A stretch of DNA of 64,000 bases from Streptomyces griseoincarnatus (GTDB lineage Bacteria; Actinomycetota; Actinomycetes; Streptomycetales; Streptomycetaceae), in the NCBI GenBank assembly GCA_014649575.1, contig BMTH01000017.1, positions 1 to 64,000 of the forward strand, in the 5' to 3' direction. The notes beneath the pieces are model-generated. The model had not been told where the DNA came from. It was given only the letters and a program-made list of their open reading frames with translations, and ran no database searches. A program made the translations under genes and the position numbers. This document shows, one piece after another, positions 33,197 to 41,505 of the stretch. Positions within the stretch are counted from its first letter, which is position 1; every line of letters begins with the position of its first letter.

Positions 33197-34219
33197 ATGA
33201 GCCCCGACCACCCGCCCGGACTGGATCTCGACCGGCTGCGCGAGCTGCTCGAACGCGAGCGGCCCGGCCTGCTCGGCGGCCCCCTCTCCGGCCGGCTGAT
33301 CGAGGGCGGCAGGTCCAACCTCACCTACACGGTCACCGACGGCGCGGGGACCTGGGTCGTGCGCCGTCCGCCGCTCGGCCATGTCCTCGCCACCGCGCAC
33401 GACATGAAGCGCGAGCATCGGGTGATCAGCGCCCTCCACCCGACCCGGGTGCCGGTGCCGCGTCCGGTGCTGCTGTGCGAGGACGAGGAGGTGCTGGGCG
33501 CGCCGTTCTACGTCATGGAGTACGTCGAGGGCACCCCGTACCGGACCGCCGGGCAGCTGGCGCCCCTGGGCCCCGAGCGGACCCGCACGGCCGTGCTGAA
33601 CCTGGTGGACACGCTGGTCGACCTGCACGCCGTCGACCCCGCCGAGGTCGGGCTCGCGGACTTCGGGCGGCCCGAGGGCTTCCTGGACCGGCAGCTGCGG
33701 CGCTGGGGCAAGCAGCTCGACGCCTCCCGCAACCGCGAGCTGGCCGGCATCGACGAGCTGCACGCCGCGCTCGGCCGTGAGCTGCCCGTCTCGCCCGCGC
33801 CCACCGTCGTGCACGGCGACTACCGCCTCGACAACGCGCTGATCAGCGACGACGAGTCCGTCCGCGCCGTCCTGGACTGGGAGATGTCCACGCTGGGCGA
33901 CCCGCTGACGGACCTGGGCCTGCTGGTGATGTACAGCAGCCCGCTGGGCATGCCGGACTCCCCCGTGTCCACGACCGCCGAGGCCCCGGGCCATCCGACG
34001 CCGGCCGAGCTGATCGAGCGGTACGCCGCACGGTCGGGTCGGGACGTGTCGTCCGTCTCCTGGTACACGGCGTTCGCGTGGTTCAAGCTCGCCGTGATCC
34101 TGGAGGGCATCCACTACCGGTACACGCTGGGGCAGACGGTCGGAGCCGGGTTCGACCGCATCGGCGATCTGGTCCCGGTCTTCATCGAGCACGGTCTGAC
34201 CACCCTTCAGGAAGGCTGA
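33197..34219 (+). CDS. Phosphotransferase family protein (ACAD10/11-type APH fold)
   Basis: This 340-residue aminoglycoside-phosphotransferase-fold protein has the nucleotide Lys region, the catalytic loop VVHGDYRLDNALI and the metal-binding LDWEMSTLGDPLTDLG. Homologues fused to or beside acyl-CoA dehydrogenases (ACAD10/11) phosphorylate hydroxyacyl-CoA, so a role in 4-hydroxy acid catabolism is plausible. Antibiotic resistance is unlikely given this context. It ends six bases before the acyl-CoA dehydrogenase gene, in the same operon. Confidence 0.88.
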   Translation: MSPDHPPGLDLDRLRELLERERPGLLGGPLSGRLIEGGRSNLTYTVTDGAGTWVVRRPPLGHVLATAHDMKREHRVISALHPTRVPVPRPVLLCEDEEVLGAPFYVMEYVEGTPYRTAGQLAPLGPERTRTAVLNLVDTLVDLHAVDPAEVGLADFGRPEGFLDRQLRRWGKQLDASRNRELAGIDELHAALGRELPVSPAPTVVHGDYRLDNALISDDESVRAVLDWEMSTLGDPLTDLGLLVMYSSPLGMPDSPVSTTAEAPGHPTPAELIERYAARSGRDVSSVSWYTAFAWFKLAVILEGIHYRYTLGQTVGAGFDRIGDLVPVFIEHGLTTLQEG

Positions 34220-34225
34220 CGAGAC

Positions 34226-35440
34226 ATGGACTTCGCGTTCGACGCGCGCACCGAGGAGCTGCGCGCCCGGCTCCTCGCCTTCATGGACGAGCACGTGTAC
34301 CCCGCCGAGCAGGTCGCGCACGAGCAGCGGGCGCGGCTGTCCTCGCCGTGGGAGAACCCGCCGGTGGTGGAGGAGCTGAAGGCACAGGCCCGCCGGCAGG
34401 GCCTGTGGAACCTGTTCCTGCCCGACGCCGAGTACGGCGCCGGCCTCACCAACCTCCAGTACGCGCCGCTCGCCGAGATCACCGGCCGGTCCCCGCAGCT
34501 CGCGCCGACCGCCACCAACTGCGCCGCGCCCGACACCGGGAACATGGAGGTGCTGGCGCAGTTCGGCGACGAGCGGCAGAAGAAGCAGTGGCTGGAGCCG
34601 CTGCTCGCGGGCGAGATCCGTTCCGCGTTCGCGATGACCGAGCCGGACGTGGCCTCCTCCGACGCCACCAACATCACCACGCACATCCGGCGGGAGGGCG
34701 ACGAGTACGTCATCACCGGACGCAAGTGGTACATCTCCGGGGCCATGCACCCGGACTGCAAGATCTTCATCGTGATGGGCAAGACCGACCCGGACGGCCC
34801 GGACATCCGCCGGCAGCAGTCCATGGTCCTGGTCCCGCGCGACACCCCGGGCGTCACCGTGGAGCGGGCCATGCAGGTCTTCGGCTACGAGGACCACTAC
34901 CACGGCGGACACGCCGAGGTGGTCTTCGACGAGGCGCGCGTGCCGGTGTCGAACCTCATCGGTGAGGAGGGCGGCGGGTTCGCCATCGCCCAGGCGCGGC
35001 TCGGTCCGGGCCGGATCCACCACTGCATGCGGCTGATCGGCATGGCCGAGCGGGCGATCGAGCTGATGTGCCGGCGGGCGGTGTCCCGCGAGGCCTTCGG
35101 CAAGGCGCTCGCCCAGCAGGGCGTGGTGCAGAACTGGATCGCGGACGCGCGGGTCGCGGTCGAGCAGCTGCGGCTGCTGGTGCTGAAGACGGCCTGGATG
35201 ATGGACACCGTCGGCAACCGGGGCGCGCACACCGAGATCCAGGCCATCAAGATCGCCACCCCGCGCACGGTCGTCGGCATCCTCGACCGGGCGATCCAGC
35301 TGCACGGCGCGGGCGGCGTGAGCCAGGACTTCCCGCTGGCCGAGCTGTACGCGGGCGCGCGCACGCTGATGCTCGCGGACGGCCCGGACGAGGTGCACCA
35401 GCGGTCGCTGGCCCGCCGGGAGATCAAGAAGTACCTGTAG
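34226..35440 (+). CDS. Acyl-CoA dehydrogenase (ACAD10/11-like partner)
   Basis: This 404-residue flavoprotein starts MDFAFDARTEELRARLLAFM and has FAMTEPDVASSDATNITTHI (substrate/FAD region), GRKWYISGAMHPDCKIFIVMG, and the C-terminal IQLHGAGGVSQDFPLAELY. It introduces a double bond into acyl-CoA esters. Operonic coupling with the phosphotransferase mirrors the domain fusion of eukaryotic ACAD10/11. A repressor is probably the adjacent convergent TetR. Confidence 0.92.
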   Translation: MDFAFDARTEELRARLLAFMDEHVYPAEQVAHEQRARLSSPWENPPVVEELKAQARRQGLWNLFLPDAEYGAGLTNLQYAPLAEITGRSPQLAPTATNCAAPDTGNMEVLAQFGDERQKKQWLEPLLAGEIRSAFAMTEPDVASSDATNITTHIRREGDEYVITGRKWYISGAMHPDCKIFIVMGKTDPDGPDIRRQQSMVLVPRDTPGVTVERAMQVFGYEDHYHGGHAEVVFDEARVPVSNLIGEEGGGFAIAQARLGPGRIHHCMRLIGMAERAIELMCRRAVSREAFGKALAQQGVVQNWIADARVAVEQLRLLVLKTAWMMDTVGNRGAHTEIQAIKIATPRTVVGILDRAIQLHGAGGVSQDFPLAELYAGARTLMLADGPDEVHQRSLARREIKKYL

Positions 35441-35450
35441 CGGGCGGTGA

Positions 35451-35490
35451 ACCGGCTCGTCGGGTGCCGTCGGGCGCCCGGCGGGCCGGT
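35451..35490. terminator. Hairpin between convergent acyl-CoA dehydrogenase and TetR genes
   Basis: A 14-bp stem with two G-U pairs (35451-35464 with 35477-35490, ACCGGCTCGTCGGG against CCCGGCGGGCCGGT) and a 12-base loop sits 10 bases after one stop and 8 bases before the other. Confidence 0.65.
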
Positions 35491-35497
35491 GACGCGC

Positions 35498-36091
35498 TTA
35501 CGGGCGCAGCGCGCGCAGCAGGAGGTCGGCGAGGTGGTCGGCGACCTCCTGAGGGCTGAGCGGGCCGTCGGGGCGGTACCAGGTGGACAGGTGGTGCACC
35601 GAGCCGAAGTGGTAGTCGACGACCAGGTCGGCCGGGGTCGCCGTGGAGAAGACGCCCTCGCGCCGGCCCTCCTCGATCAGCGCACGGAACCGCTCGTGGT
35701 AGCGGCGGCGCTCGGCGCGGACCTGCTTGTTCTTCTCCGGGCTCAGGTGGTGCATGGAGCGGAAGAAGATCGAGGCGTCGTCGAGGTTCTCGATGGTCGT
35801 GACGACGACGTCGGCCGCCGCGCCGCGCAGCCGCTTCTCGATGGGCTCGTCGGCGTCGGCGAACTGGTCCAGGCGCTCCTGCTGGAGACGCAGCACGCGC
35901 GCGTAGACCTCGTGCAGCAGGTCGTCCTTGGAGCCGAAGTAGTGGTACAGCGCCCCTTTGGTGACCCCGGCCGCCTCGACGATCTCCTGCACCGAGGTGC
36001 GGTCGTAGCCCTGCTCGGCGAAGAGCCGGGTGGCGGCGGCCAGCAGCCGCTGCGGCACGGGGGTCCCGTCACCGTCCGTCGTTCTGGGCAC
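35498..36091 (-). CDS. TetR-family regulator (likely represses acyl-CoA modules)
   Basis: This 197-residue regulator has the helix-turn-helix LLAAATRLFAEQGYDRTSVQEIVEAAGVTKGALYHYFGSKDDL (about 15-55) and a C-terminal ligand domain with SIFFRSMHHL and FGSVHHLSTWYRPDG. It starts at GTG 36091 (MPRTTDG); GTG 36100 would add three residues. It lies between two loci (33.2 kb and 37.1 kb) that share the CATACCGACCGGT palindrome, so I infer it represses the phosphotransferase/acyl-CoA dehydrogenase operon and the SDR gene, with an acyl-CoA as likely effector. Confidence 0.88.
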   Translation of the reverse strand: MPRTTDGDGTPVPQRLLAAATRLFAEQGYDRTSVQEIVEAAGVTKGALYHYFGSKDDLLHEVYARVLRLQQERLDQFADADEPIEKRLRGAAADVVVTTIENLDDASIFFRSMHHLSPEKNKQVRAERRRYHERFRALIEEGRREGVFSTATPADLVVDYHFGSVHHLSTWYRPDGPLSPQEVADHLADLLLRALRP

Positions 36092-36248
36092 TGCCGCCAC
36101 CCGCCTTTCCGTGTTGCTGTCGGTCGTCGTGCGTCCAGGGAACGCCGTCCCCGCCGGGAGATCTTCCCACTCCACGCGATCGCCGCTTCGGGCACCGCCT
36201 CCCCGCCCAGTTTCTCCCCCGGAGCGAGGAGAAGTGCGGGCGGGGTCG

Positions 36249-36292
36249 GCGCCGGCACCCGCCCGGCGGGGGGGTCGGGCGGGTGCCGGCGC
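36249..36292 (-). terminator. Terminator after the SDR gene
   Basis: A perfect 17-bp stem GCGCCGGCACCCGCCCG (36249-36265 with 36276-36292) and a 10-base G-rich loop lie five bases beyond the stop of the minus-strand SDR gene. Confidence 0.8.
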
Positions 36293-36297
36293 GGGTG

Positions 36298-37071
36298 TCA
36301 GCGCGTGGTCTCCCACTGCCGCTGGACGCGGTTCATGCCGCCGAGCCAGCGCTCGGGGTCGGCCGCGCGGGCACGGTAGTACTCGGCGACCTCGGGGTGC
36401 GGCAGGATCAGGAAGCGGTCCTGCTCGATGCCCTCGAACAGGGCGTCGGCCACGTCCTCCGGTGCGATCGCGGTGGGCTTCAGCACGAGGTCCCCGGCGC
36501 TGCCGCTGGCGTCGAGCATGTCGGTGCGCACGCCCTGCGGGCAGATGGCGTGCACCTTCACCCCGCGGTGGCGGTACGTCAGCGAGAGCCACTCGGCGAA
36601 GGCGTAGGCGCCGTGCTTGGTGACGCTGTAGGGGGCGGTGCCGATCATGGTGAGCAGTCCGGCGGCGGAGACGGTGGAGACGAAACGGCCGCTGCCGCGC
36701 TCCAGCCACTCGGGGAGCAGCGCGTGCGCCGCGCGGACGTGCGCCATCACGTTGACGTCCCAGGACAGCGCCCAGTCCTCCTCGCGCAGCGCTTGCCCGG
36801 GCTCCCCGCCGTCGCGGCCGACCCCGGCGTTGGCACACCAGACGTCGACCGTCCCGCCGAGGGCGTCCCGGGCCTCGTCGACGACCGAGGAGGCGTCGCC
36901 CGCCACCACGTGGCCGCCGATCTCCTCGGCGACGGCCTTGGCGCGGGCGGCGTCCAGGTCGTTGACCACGACCCGCGCCCCCTGCGCGGCGAAACGACGG
37001 GCGAGTGCCGCTCCGATACCGCCCCCGGCTCCCGTGACGACCACCTTCGCACCCTGCACGGCTTGCACCAT
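36298..37071 (-). CDS. Short-chain dehydrogenase/reductase
   Basis: This 257-residue Rossmann enzyme has the cofactor motif VVVTGAGGGIGAALARRFA, NAG in WCANAGVGRDGG, the catalytic Ser in VSTVSAAGLLTMIG and the Tyr-x3-Lys in APYSVTKHGAYAF. Asp in VVNDLDAARAKA suggests NAD(H) preference. Substrate unknown; shared operator with the acyl-CoA dehydrogenase operon suggests a fatty-acyl or hydroxyacyl compound. ATG 37071 follows an AGGAGA ribosome binding site. Confidence 0.9.
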   Translation of the reverse strand: MVQAVQGAKVVVTGAGGGIGAALARRFAAQGARVVVNDLDAARAKAVAEEIGGHVVAGDASSVVDEARDALGGTVDVWCANAGVGRDGGEPGQALREEDWALSWDVNVMAHVRAAHALLPEWLERGSGRFVSTVSAAGLLTMIGTAPYSVTKHGAYAFAEWLSLTYRHRGVKVHAICPQGVRTDMLDASGSAGDLVLKPTAIAPEDVADALFEGIEQDRFLILPHPEVAEYYRARAADPERWLGGMNRVQRQWETTR

Positions 37072-37113
37072 CGGTCTCCTCCGACGCGGCTCGCGAACGC
37101 CTGACCGCGTCAG

Positions 37114-37129
37114 ACTAACCGGTCGGTAT
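37114..37129. promoter_or_regulatory. TetR-type operator candidate, site 2
   Basis: ACTAACCGGTCGGTAT, 43 bases before the SDR start, matches site 1 (33141-33158) over ACCGGTCGGTATG on the opposite strand, but its other arm is degenerate. Same-regulator control is inferred. Confidence 0.55.
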
Positions 37130-37240
37130 GCCGTGAGGAAGAGGCGTTCCGCGTGGCATCGGTCCCGCTCGTTCCCCGGGGCGGCCGCGCGCGCTAGCGT
37201 GCGTGGCCATGACATGTACCGCGATCACGGAGGTCACCGC

Positions 37241-38497
37241 ATGAGGCTGTCCCGACGGAGCCTGCTCGCCACCACCACGGCCGCGGTCGCGGCCTCCGCC
37301 GCGCCGGCCGCCGCCGCGCCGGGGCCGGGGTCGGGGCACGGCGGCGGCCGCACGCTGCGCACCGGGTTCGAACGGCTCGCGGCGGACGGCTACGCGCTGC
37401 TCGACGGCCGCCGGGTGGGCGTGGTCACCAACCCCACCGGCATCACCCGCGACGTGCGGCACATCGTCGACGTGATGCACGCCGACGACCAAGTGGACCT
37501 GACCGCGGTCTTCGGCCCCGAGCACGGTTTCCGGGGCACCGCTCAGGCGGGCGGCTCCGAGGGCCGCCACGACGACCCGGCGACCGGTCTGCCCGTCTAC
37601 GACACCTACCTGAAGAGCGGTCAGGACCTCGCCGACATCTTCACCGCGTCCGGCGTGGACACGGTGGTCTTCGACATCCAGGACGCCGGCGCCCGCTTCT
37701 ACACGTACATCTGGACGCTCTTCGACTGCATGGAGGCGGCGCGGCTCGCGGGCCTGTCGTTCGTGGTGCTCGACCGGCCGAACCCGGTGAGCGGACGGGC
37801 GGCGCTGGGGCCGGTGCTGCACGAGGAGTTCGCCACGTTCGTCGGACGGCAGCCGATCTCGCAGGCGCACGGGATGACGGTGGCGGAGCTGGCGCTGCTC
37901 TTCAACGCGGAGTTCCTCGAGACGCCCGTCGCCCTGGAGACCGTCAAGATGTCGGGCTGGAAGCGGTCGGACTTCTACGACGCGTCCGGTCTGCCGTGGG
38001 TGCCGCCGAGCCCGAACATGCCGACGCCGGAGACGGCGCTGGTGTACTCGGGGACGTGTCTGTTCGAGGGCACGAACCTGTCGGAGGGGCGCGGCACCAC
38101 CCGGCCGTTCGAGCTGCTGGGCGCGGAGGGCGTCGACGGACGCTGGGCGGCCGCGGCGAACGAGCTGGAGCTGCCCGGCGTGCGGTTCCGTGAGGCGTAC
38201 TTCGCGCCGACGTTCTCGAAGTTCCAGGGGAAGACCATCGGGGGTGTGCAGCTGCATGTGCACGACCGCGAGCGGTTCGACCCGGTGCGGACCGGCATCG
38301 GCCTGCTGATCACGGCGAAGCGGTCGTGGGACGGCTTCGCCTGGCGCGCGGACAACTGGATCGACAAGCTCACCGGCTCCACCCAGGTCCGCACGATGAT
38401 CGACGCGGGCGCGGACACGGACGAGGTGGTGGCGGGCTGGCAGAGCGAGCTGGCGGCGTTCCGCCGGAAGCGGCGCGAGCATCTGCTCTACCGGTAG
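37241..38497 (+). CDS. Tat-exported DUF1343 protein (NamZ-like exo-beta-N-acetylmuramidase)
   Basis: This 418-residue protein has a twin-arginine signal (MRLSRRSLLATTTAAVAASA, cleaved near 26) followed by the DUF1343 domain: GVVTNPTGITRD, AVFGPEHGFRG, VFDIQDAGARFYTYIWTL, SQAHGMTVAELA, and YFAPTFSKFQGKTIGGVQLH. Characterised members (NamZ) remove N-acetylmuramic acid from the non-reducing ends of peptidoglycan fragments. CGGAGG precedes ATG 37241. No NagZ or amidase partner lies beside it, so recycling would depend on enzymes encoded elsewhere. Confidence 0.87.
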   Translation: MRLSRRSLLATTTAAVAASAAPAAAAPGPGSGHGGGRTLRTGFERLAADGYALLDGRRVGVVTNPTGITRDVRHIVDVMHADDQVDLTAVFGPEHGFRGTAQAGGSEGRHDDPATGLPVYDTYLKSGQDLADIFTASGVDTVVFDIQDAGARFYTYIWTLFDCMEAARLAGLSFVVLDRPNPVSGRAALGPVLHEEFATFVGRQPISQAHGMTVAELALLFNAEFLETPVALETVKMSGWKRSDFYDASGLPWVPPSPNMPTPETALVYSGTCLFEGTNLSEGRGTTRPFELLGAEGVDGRWAAAANELELPGVRFREAYFAPTFSKFQGKTIGGVQLHVHDRERFDPVRTGIGLLITAKRSWDGFAWRADNWIDKLTGSTQVRTMIDAGADTDEVVAGWQSELAAFRRKRREHLLYR

Positions 38498-38522
38498 GCC
38501 TCGGCCGGCCGGGGCACGTGGG

Positions 38523-38556
38523 CGGCGGCGGATCGCGGGACGGCGATCCGCCGCCG
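38523..38556 (+). terminator. Terminator after the NamZ-like gene
   Basis: A perfect 14-bp stem CGGCGGCGGATCGC (38523-38536 with 38543-38556) and six-base loop GGGACG lie 25 bases after the stop. Confidence 0.8.
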
Positions 38557-38962
38557 TCGCGTTCACGCCTCCTTTTCAGCCCTGCCCACCGCCGTGACCT
38601 GCGCTGTCAGCGCCGCGCCCCGGGTGACGCGAGGTTTACCGGCCGACGGACCGGTGATCGGTGTGCATATCGGCGGGGTGTTCAGGAACCCGTGGAAGCC
38701 GCGGGGAGTTCTCAGAGCGTCGGGAAAAGGGCCGCCCCTCCACGGGAAGGGACAGGGGCCGGTTACCGCCGGTATCCCCGCGACGACGACAACTGAATTA
38801 CGGGCCAAGGGAGTTGGCCCGGCGTTCCCCGCGGCCGGCTGAGGGGGCCATCGGAAAAAGGATGGAGCCGAATCGCGCGCCGACACGTCTATTCGGCGAC
38901 GTCCGTTCGACGACGCCGAAGTGACCGGATTACAGGTGCAGGTGTGACGGAGGTGCAGGACG
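38557..38962. other. Intergenic stretch, no recognised gene
   Basis: About 400 bases with no supported gene. It contains an imperfect 12-bp hairpin (38893-38921, TTCGGCGACGTC against GACGACGCCGAA) and a possible 20-codon frame at 38862-38924 that I do not accept as real. The promoter for the downstream zinc-ribbon gene must lie here; its ribosome binding site GGAGGTG is at 38949-38955. Confidence 0.5.
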
Positions 38963-39565
38963 ATGGCCGGTTTCCGAAGTCTGGCGAGACAGGTCCGAGA
39001 TCCCCGGTGCGATCTGGCGCTGCGGCGCTACTCGCTGCGCAAGTGCCTGGAGCGGTTCGCCCCGTACGGGCACCGCGCGACCTGGGACCACTTGTGCTCG
39101 CGGGCCGGGTTCGATCCCGAGGACCGCTCCGTCGACCCGGCGCGGCTCGTGGCCGCACTGGACGAGCTGGAGGAGGCCCGGGCGGTCTGGCTGGCGTACG
39201 AGGTGGAGTTCGCCGAGCGCCGCAGGAAGGAGAAGCACGACGGTCTGCGCAGGCCGGGCACTGTGGACGACTGGCACCGGATGACCTGGGGAGGTTTCGG
39301 GGTCGCCTGGTGCGACGACCCGCGGGTGCACCCGACGGAGCCCATGGCGGAGGTGCTACGGCGGCTGATCGCCGCGCTGGAGCGTGAGCCGGGCTCGTCC
39401 TGCCCCGTGTGCGGAGGAGCACGGCTCGTCTGGCGCCACGACCTGGATCACGAACCCTCGTCGGGCCCGGTGTGCACGGAGTGCGGCATCCTGGTCCCGC
39501 GTCCCGTGCTGTCCCCGGCGGCCCTCGCGGAGTCCCGCCGCGCGAGGCTGCTGGTCTCCGCCTGA
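38963..39565 (+). CDS. Conserved protein of unknown function with C-terminal zinc ribbon
   Basis: I do not recognise a named family in this 200-residue protein. It starts MAGFRSLARQVRDPRCDLAL after a good GGAGGTG site, has a helical basic N-terminus, a charged coil (LDELEEARAVWLAYEVEFAERRRKEK) and a conserved WHRMTWGGFGVAWCDDPRVH segment. CPVCGG and CTECG near residues 147 and 172 form a typical Cys4 zinc ribbon, suggesting nucleic-acid or protein contact. It precedes the RNA ligase gene by 228 bases on the same strand; a functional link is only a possibility. Confidence 0.75.
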   Translation: MAGFRSLARQVRDPRCDLALRRYSLRKCLERFAPYGHRATWDHLCSRAGFDPEDRSVDPARLVAALDELEEARAVWLAYEVEFAERRRKEKHDGLRRPGTVDDWHRMTWGGFGVAWCDDPRVHPTEPMAEVLRRLIAALEREPGSSCPVCGGARLVWRHDLDHEPSSGPVCTECGILVPRPVLSPAALAESRRARLLVSA

Positions 39566-39660
39566 CCCGGCGGACGACGAGGACGACACGACCGACGAGA
39601 CCGACGAGAGCGACGAGCGACAGCCGGACACGGTGACGAGCGACCGGAGCAACGGGGGCA

Positions 39661-39689
39661 GGGGGTGCGCGCCAGGATGCCGCACCCCC
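39661..39689 (+). terminator. Hairpin after the zinc-ribbon gene
   Basis: GGGGGTGCG (39661-39669) pairs with CGCACCCCC (39681-39689) over an 11-base loop. The stretch 39566-39640 before it is a GAC/GAG-rich run without a gene. Confidence 0.55.
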
Positions 39690-39793
39690 GGCGCCCCGGG
39701 ACGGTAGCAGGCGGTAAACCGGTCGTTCCACGGTTTTGTTCCCAGGACAGTTGGGGCCGATGAAACCCACCTGAGAACCTGGGAGCCGTTCCG

Positions 39794-40861
39794 ATGTCGA
39801 CGCTGCGCGTCACCGCCGAGATACTGACCGTCCACCCGCATCCGAACGCCGACGCCCTGGAGCTGGCCCAGGTGGGGCTGTACCGGGCCGTCGTCGCCAA
39901 GGGCGCCTACCGCACGGGCGACGCCGCCGTGTACATCCCCGAGCAGTCCGTGCTGCCGCCCGTCCTGATCGACGAGCTGGGCCTGACCGGCCGGCTGGCG
40001 GGCGGGAACCACGACCGGGTCAAGGCGGTCCGGCTGCGCGGCGAGCTGTCGCAGGGCATCGTGTGCCGCCCGAAGGCGCTCGCGGACGTCGACCTGGTAC
40101 GGGCCGCCGCCGACGGCACCGACCTCGCGGAGCTGCTCGCCGTCACCAAGTGGGTGCCGCCGGTCCCGCCGGCCATGAGCGGCGAGGTGGAGTCCGCGCC
40201 CGCCCTGCTGCCCTGGGTCGACATCGAGAACCTCCAGCGTCACCCCGGCATCTTCTCCCCCGGCGAACACGTCGTGGTCACGGAGAAGCTGCACGGCACG
40301 GCCTGCCTGCTGACGTACGCCGCGGACGAGGACCGCGTGTACGTCTCCTCGAAGGGCTTCGGATCGAAGTCCCTCGCCCTGAAGGAGGACCCGCGCAACC
40401 TGTACTGGCGCGCGGTGCGCGGCCACGGCGTCGCCGAGGCGGCCGCCGAGCTCGCGGCACGGCTCGGCGCGCGGCGGGTCGGCGTCTTCAGCGAGGTGTA
40501 CGGCGCGGGCGTGCAGGACCTGTCGTACGGCGCGGACGGGCGGCGCGACACCCTCGGGTACGCCGCGTTCGACGTGTCCGCGGAGATCGACGGGCAGGTG
40601 CGCTGGCTGGACGCGGCGGAGCTCCTCGGGGGCCGCCTGCCGCTGGTGCCCCGCCTCTGGACCGGGCGGTACGACAGCGAGCGGGTGATGGAGCTGGCCG
40701 GCGGCCGGGAGACGGTGTCCGGCAGGGAACTGCACATCCGGGAGGGCGTGGTGATCCGGCCCGTGACCGAGCGGCACAGCCCGGTGACGGGCGGCCGGGC
40801 CATCGCGAAGGCGGTGAGCCCGGCGTATCTGACCCGCAAGGGCGGCACGGAGTACGAGTGA
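39794..40861 (+). CDS. ATP-dependent RNA ligase (DRB0094/Rnl5-like)
   Basis: This 355-residue nucleotidyltransferase has an N-terminal OB-type domain (1 to about 125) and a ligase domain with motif I EKLHGT (nucleophile Lys165), motif III-like GVFSEVYGAGVQDL, motif IV EGVVIRPV and motif V AIAKAVSP. That layout matches the Deinococcus DRB0094 family, which seals 3'-OH/5'-phosphate RNA nicks, preferring RNA in the 3'-OH strand. The RNA repaired in Streptomyces is unknown. It has no kinase/phosphatase or toxin partner beside it. ATG 39794 follows GGGAG. Confidence 0.88.
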   Translation: MSTLRVTAEILTVHPHPNADALELAQVGLYRAVVAKGAYRTGDAAVYIPEQSVLPPVLIDELGLTGRLAGGNHDRVKAVRLRGELSQGIVCRPKALADVDLVRAAADGTDLAELLAVTKWVPPVPPAMSGEVESAPALLPWVDIENLQRHPGIFSPGEHVVVTEKLHGTACLLTYAADEDRVYVSSKGFGSKSLALKEDPRNLYWRAVRGHGVAEAAAELAARLGARRVGVFSEVYGAGVQDLSYGADGRRDTLGYAAFDVSAEIDGQVRWLDAAELLGGRLPLVPRLWTGRYDSERVMELAGGRETVSGRELHIREGVVIRPVTERHSPVTGGRAIAKAVSPAYLTRKGGTEYE

Positions 40862-40866
40862 GCCAG

Positions 40867-40893
40867 GGGCGGGCGGCGGGTGGCCGCCCGCCC
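40867..40893. terminator. Hairpin between convergent RNA ligase and soxR genes
   Basis: A perfect 11-bp stem GGGCGGGCGGC (40867-40877 with 40883-40893) and five-base loop sit between the two stops (40861 and 40898). Confidence 0.7.
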
Positions 40894-40897
40894 TCCG

Positions 40898-41374
40898 TCA
40901 ACCGCCGGAGTTCTTCCTGCCGCTCTCCACCATGAGCCGGGAGCCGGTGCGGCGCTCGCCGAAGACGTCGTCGGGGTTGGACAGCACGCAGCTCTCCAAC
41001 GAGAGACAGCCGCAGCCGATGCAGTCGGTCAGGTGGTCGCGCAGCCGGTTCAGCTGCCGGATGCGCTCGTCCAGTTCGGACCGCCACGCCTCGGAGAGCC
41101 GCGCCCAGTCGTCGCGCGTGGGTGTGCGCTCCTCGGGCAGCTCGGCGAGAGCCTCACGGATCGTGGCGAGCGGGATGCCGACGCGCTGGGCGGCGCGGAT
41201 GAAAGCGACGCGGCGCAGGGTGTCACGGGTGTAGCGGCGCTGGTTGCCGGAGGTGCGCCGGCTGCGGATCAGCCCTTTGGACTCATAGAAGTGGAGGGCC
41301 GACACGGCGGCCCCGCTGCGGGCGGAGAGCTGGCCGACGGTGAGCTCGTGGATCTTCTCTGGAATCCGGTGCAC
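40898..41374 (-). CDS. soxR: Redox-sensitive regulator SoxR
   Basis: This 158-residue MerR-family protein has the helix-turn-helix ELTVGQLSARSGAAVSALHFYESKGLI, the dimerisation coiled coil and the [2Fe-2S] site CIGCGCLSLESC (Cys-x2-Cys-x-Cys-x5-Cys). In Streptomyces SoxR responds to redox-active metabolites such as actinorhodin rather than to superoxide in general. GTG 41374 is chosen; ATG 41428 would add 18 residues with no similarity. The ribosome binding site is poor for either. It is divergent from the MaoC gene. Confidence 0.9.
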   Translation of the reverse strand: MHRIPEKIHELTVGQLSARSGAAVSALHFYESKGLIRSRRTSGNQRRYTRDTLRRVAFIRAAQRVGIPLATIREALAELPEERTPTRDDWARLSEAWRSELDERIRQLNRLRDHLTDCIGCGCLSLESCVLSNPDDVFGERRTGSRLMVESGRKNSGG

Positions 41375-41439
41375 TCCCCGAAGCCTACCGACCGCGTCCG
41401 GCGGCCCGTCCGTTGACAGCGGCCCCACGGCCGACCATG

Positions 41440-41455
41440 CTAAGCAGTTGCTTAG
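41440..41455. promoter_or_regulatory. Operator candidate upstream of the MaoC gene
   Basis: CTAAGCAGTTGCTTAG has perfect seven-base arms about a two-base centre and lies 50 bases before the MaoC start. A related sequence TGAGCGAGCGCTTAG sits upstream of the convergent TetR gene (42648-42662), suggesting both are bound by that TetR. Confidence 0.6.
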
Positions 41456-41505
41456 GCATGCGCACGCGGATGCGCCTGCGACTACGTGACGCGAGAGGCC
41501 GGGAC

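Noticed and set aside
33197..34219. Aminoglycoside resistance from the phosphotransferase fold
   Set aside because: The gene forms an operon with an acyl-CoA dehydrogenase, the ACAD10/11 arrangement, and the sequence lacks features of resistance enzymes I know.
38862..38924. A 20-codon frame that could be a leader peptide before the zinc-ribbon gene
   Set aside because: The purine run lies too close to the ATG for a good ribosome binding site, and there is no family or codon-use support.
39566..39640. The GAC/GAG-rich run after the zinc-ribbon gene as an acidic coding extension
   Set aside because: The zinc-ribbon frame ends at a clear TGA, and the run is only open in shadow frames.
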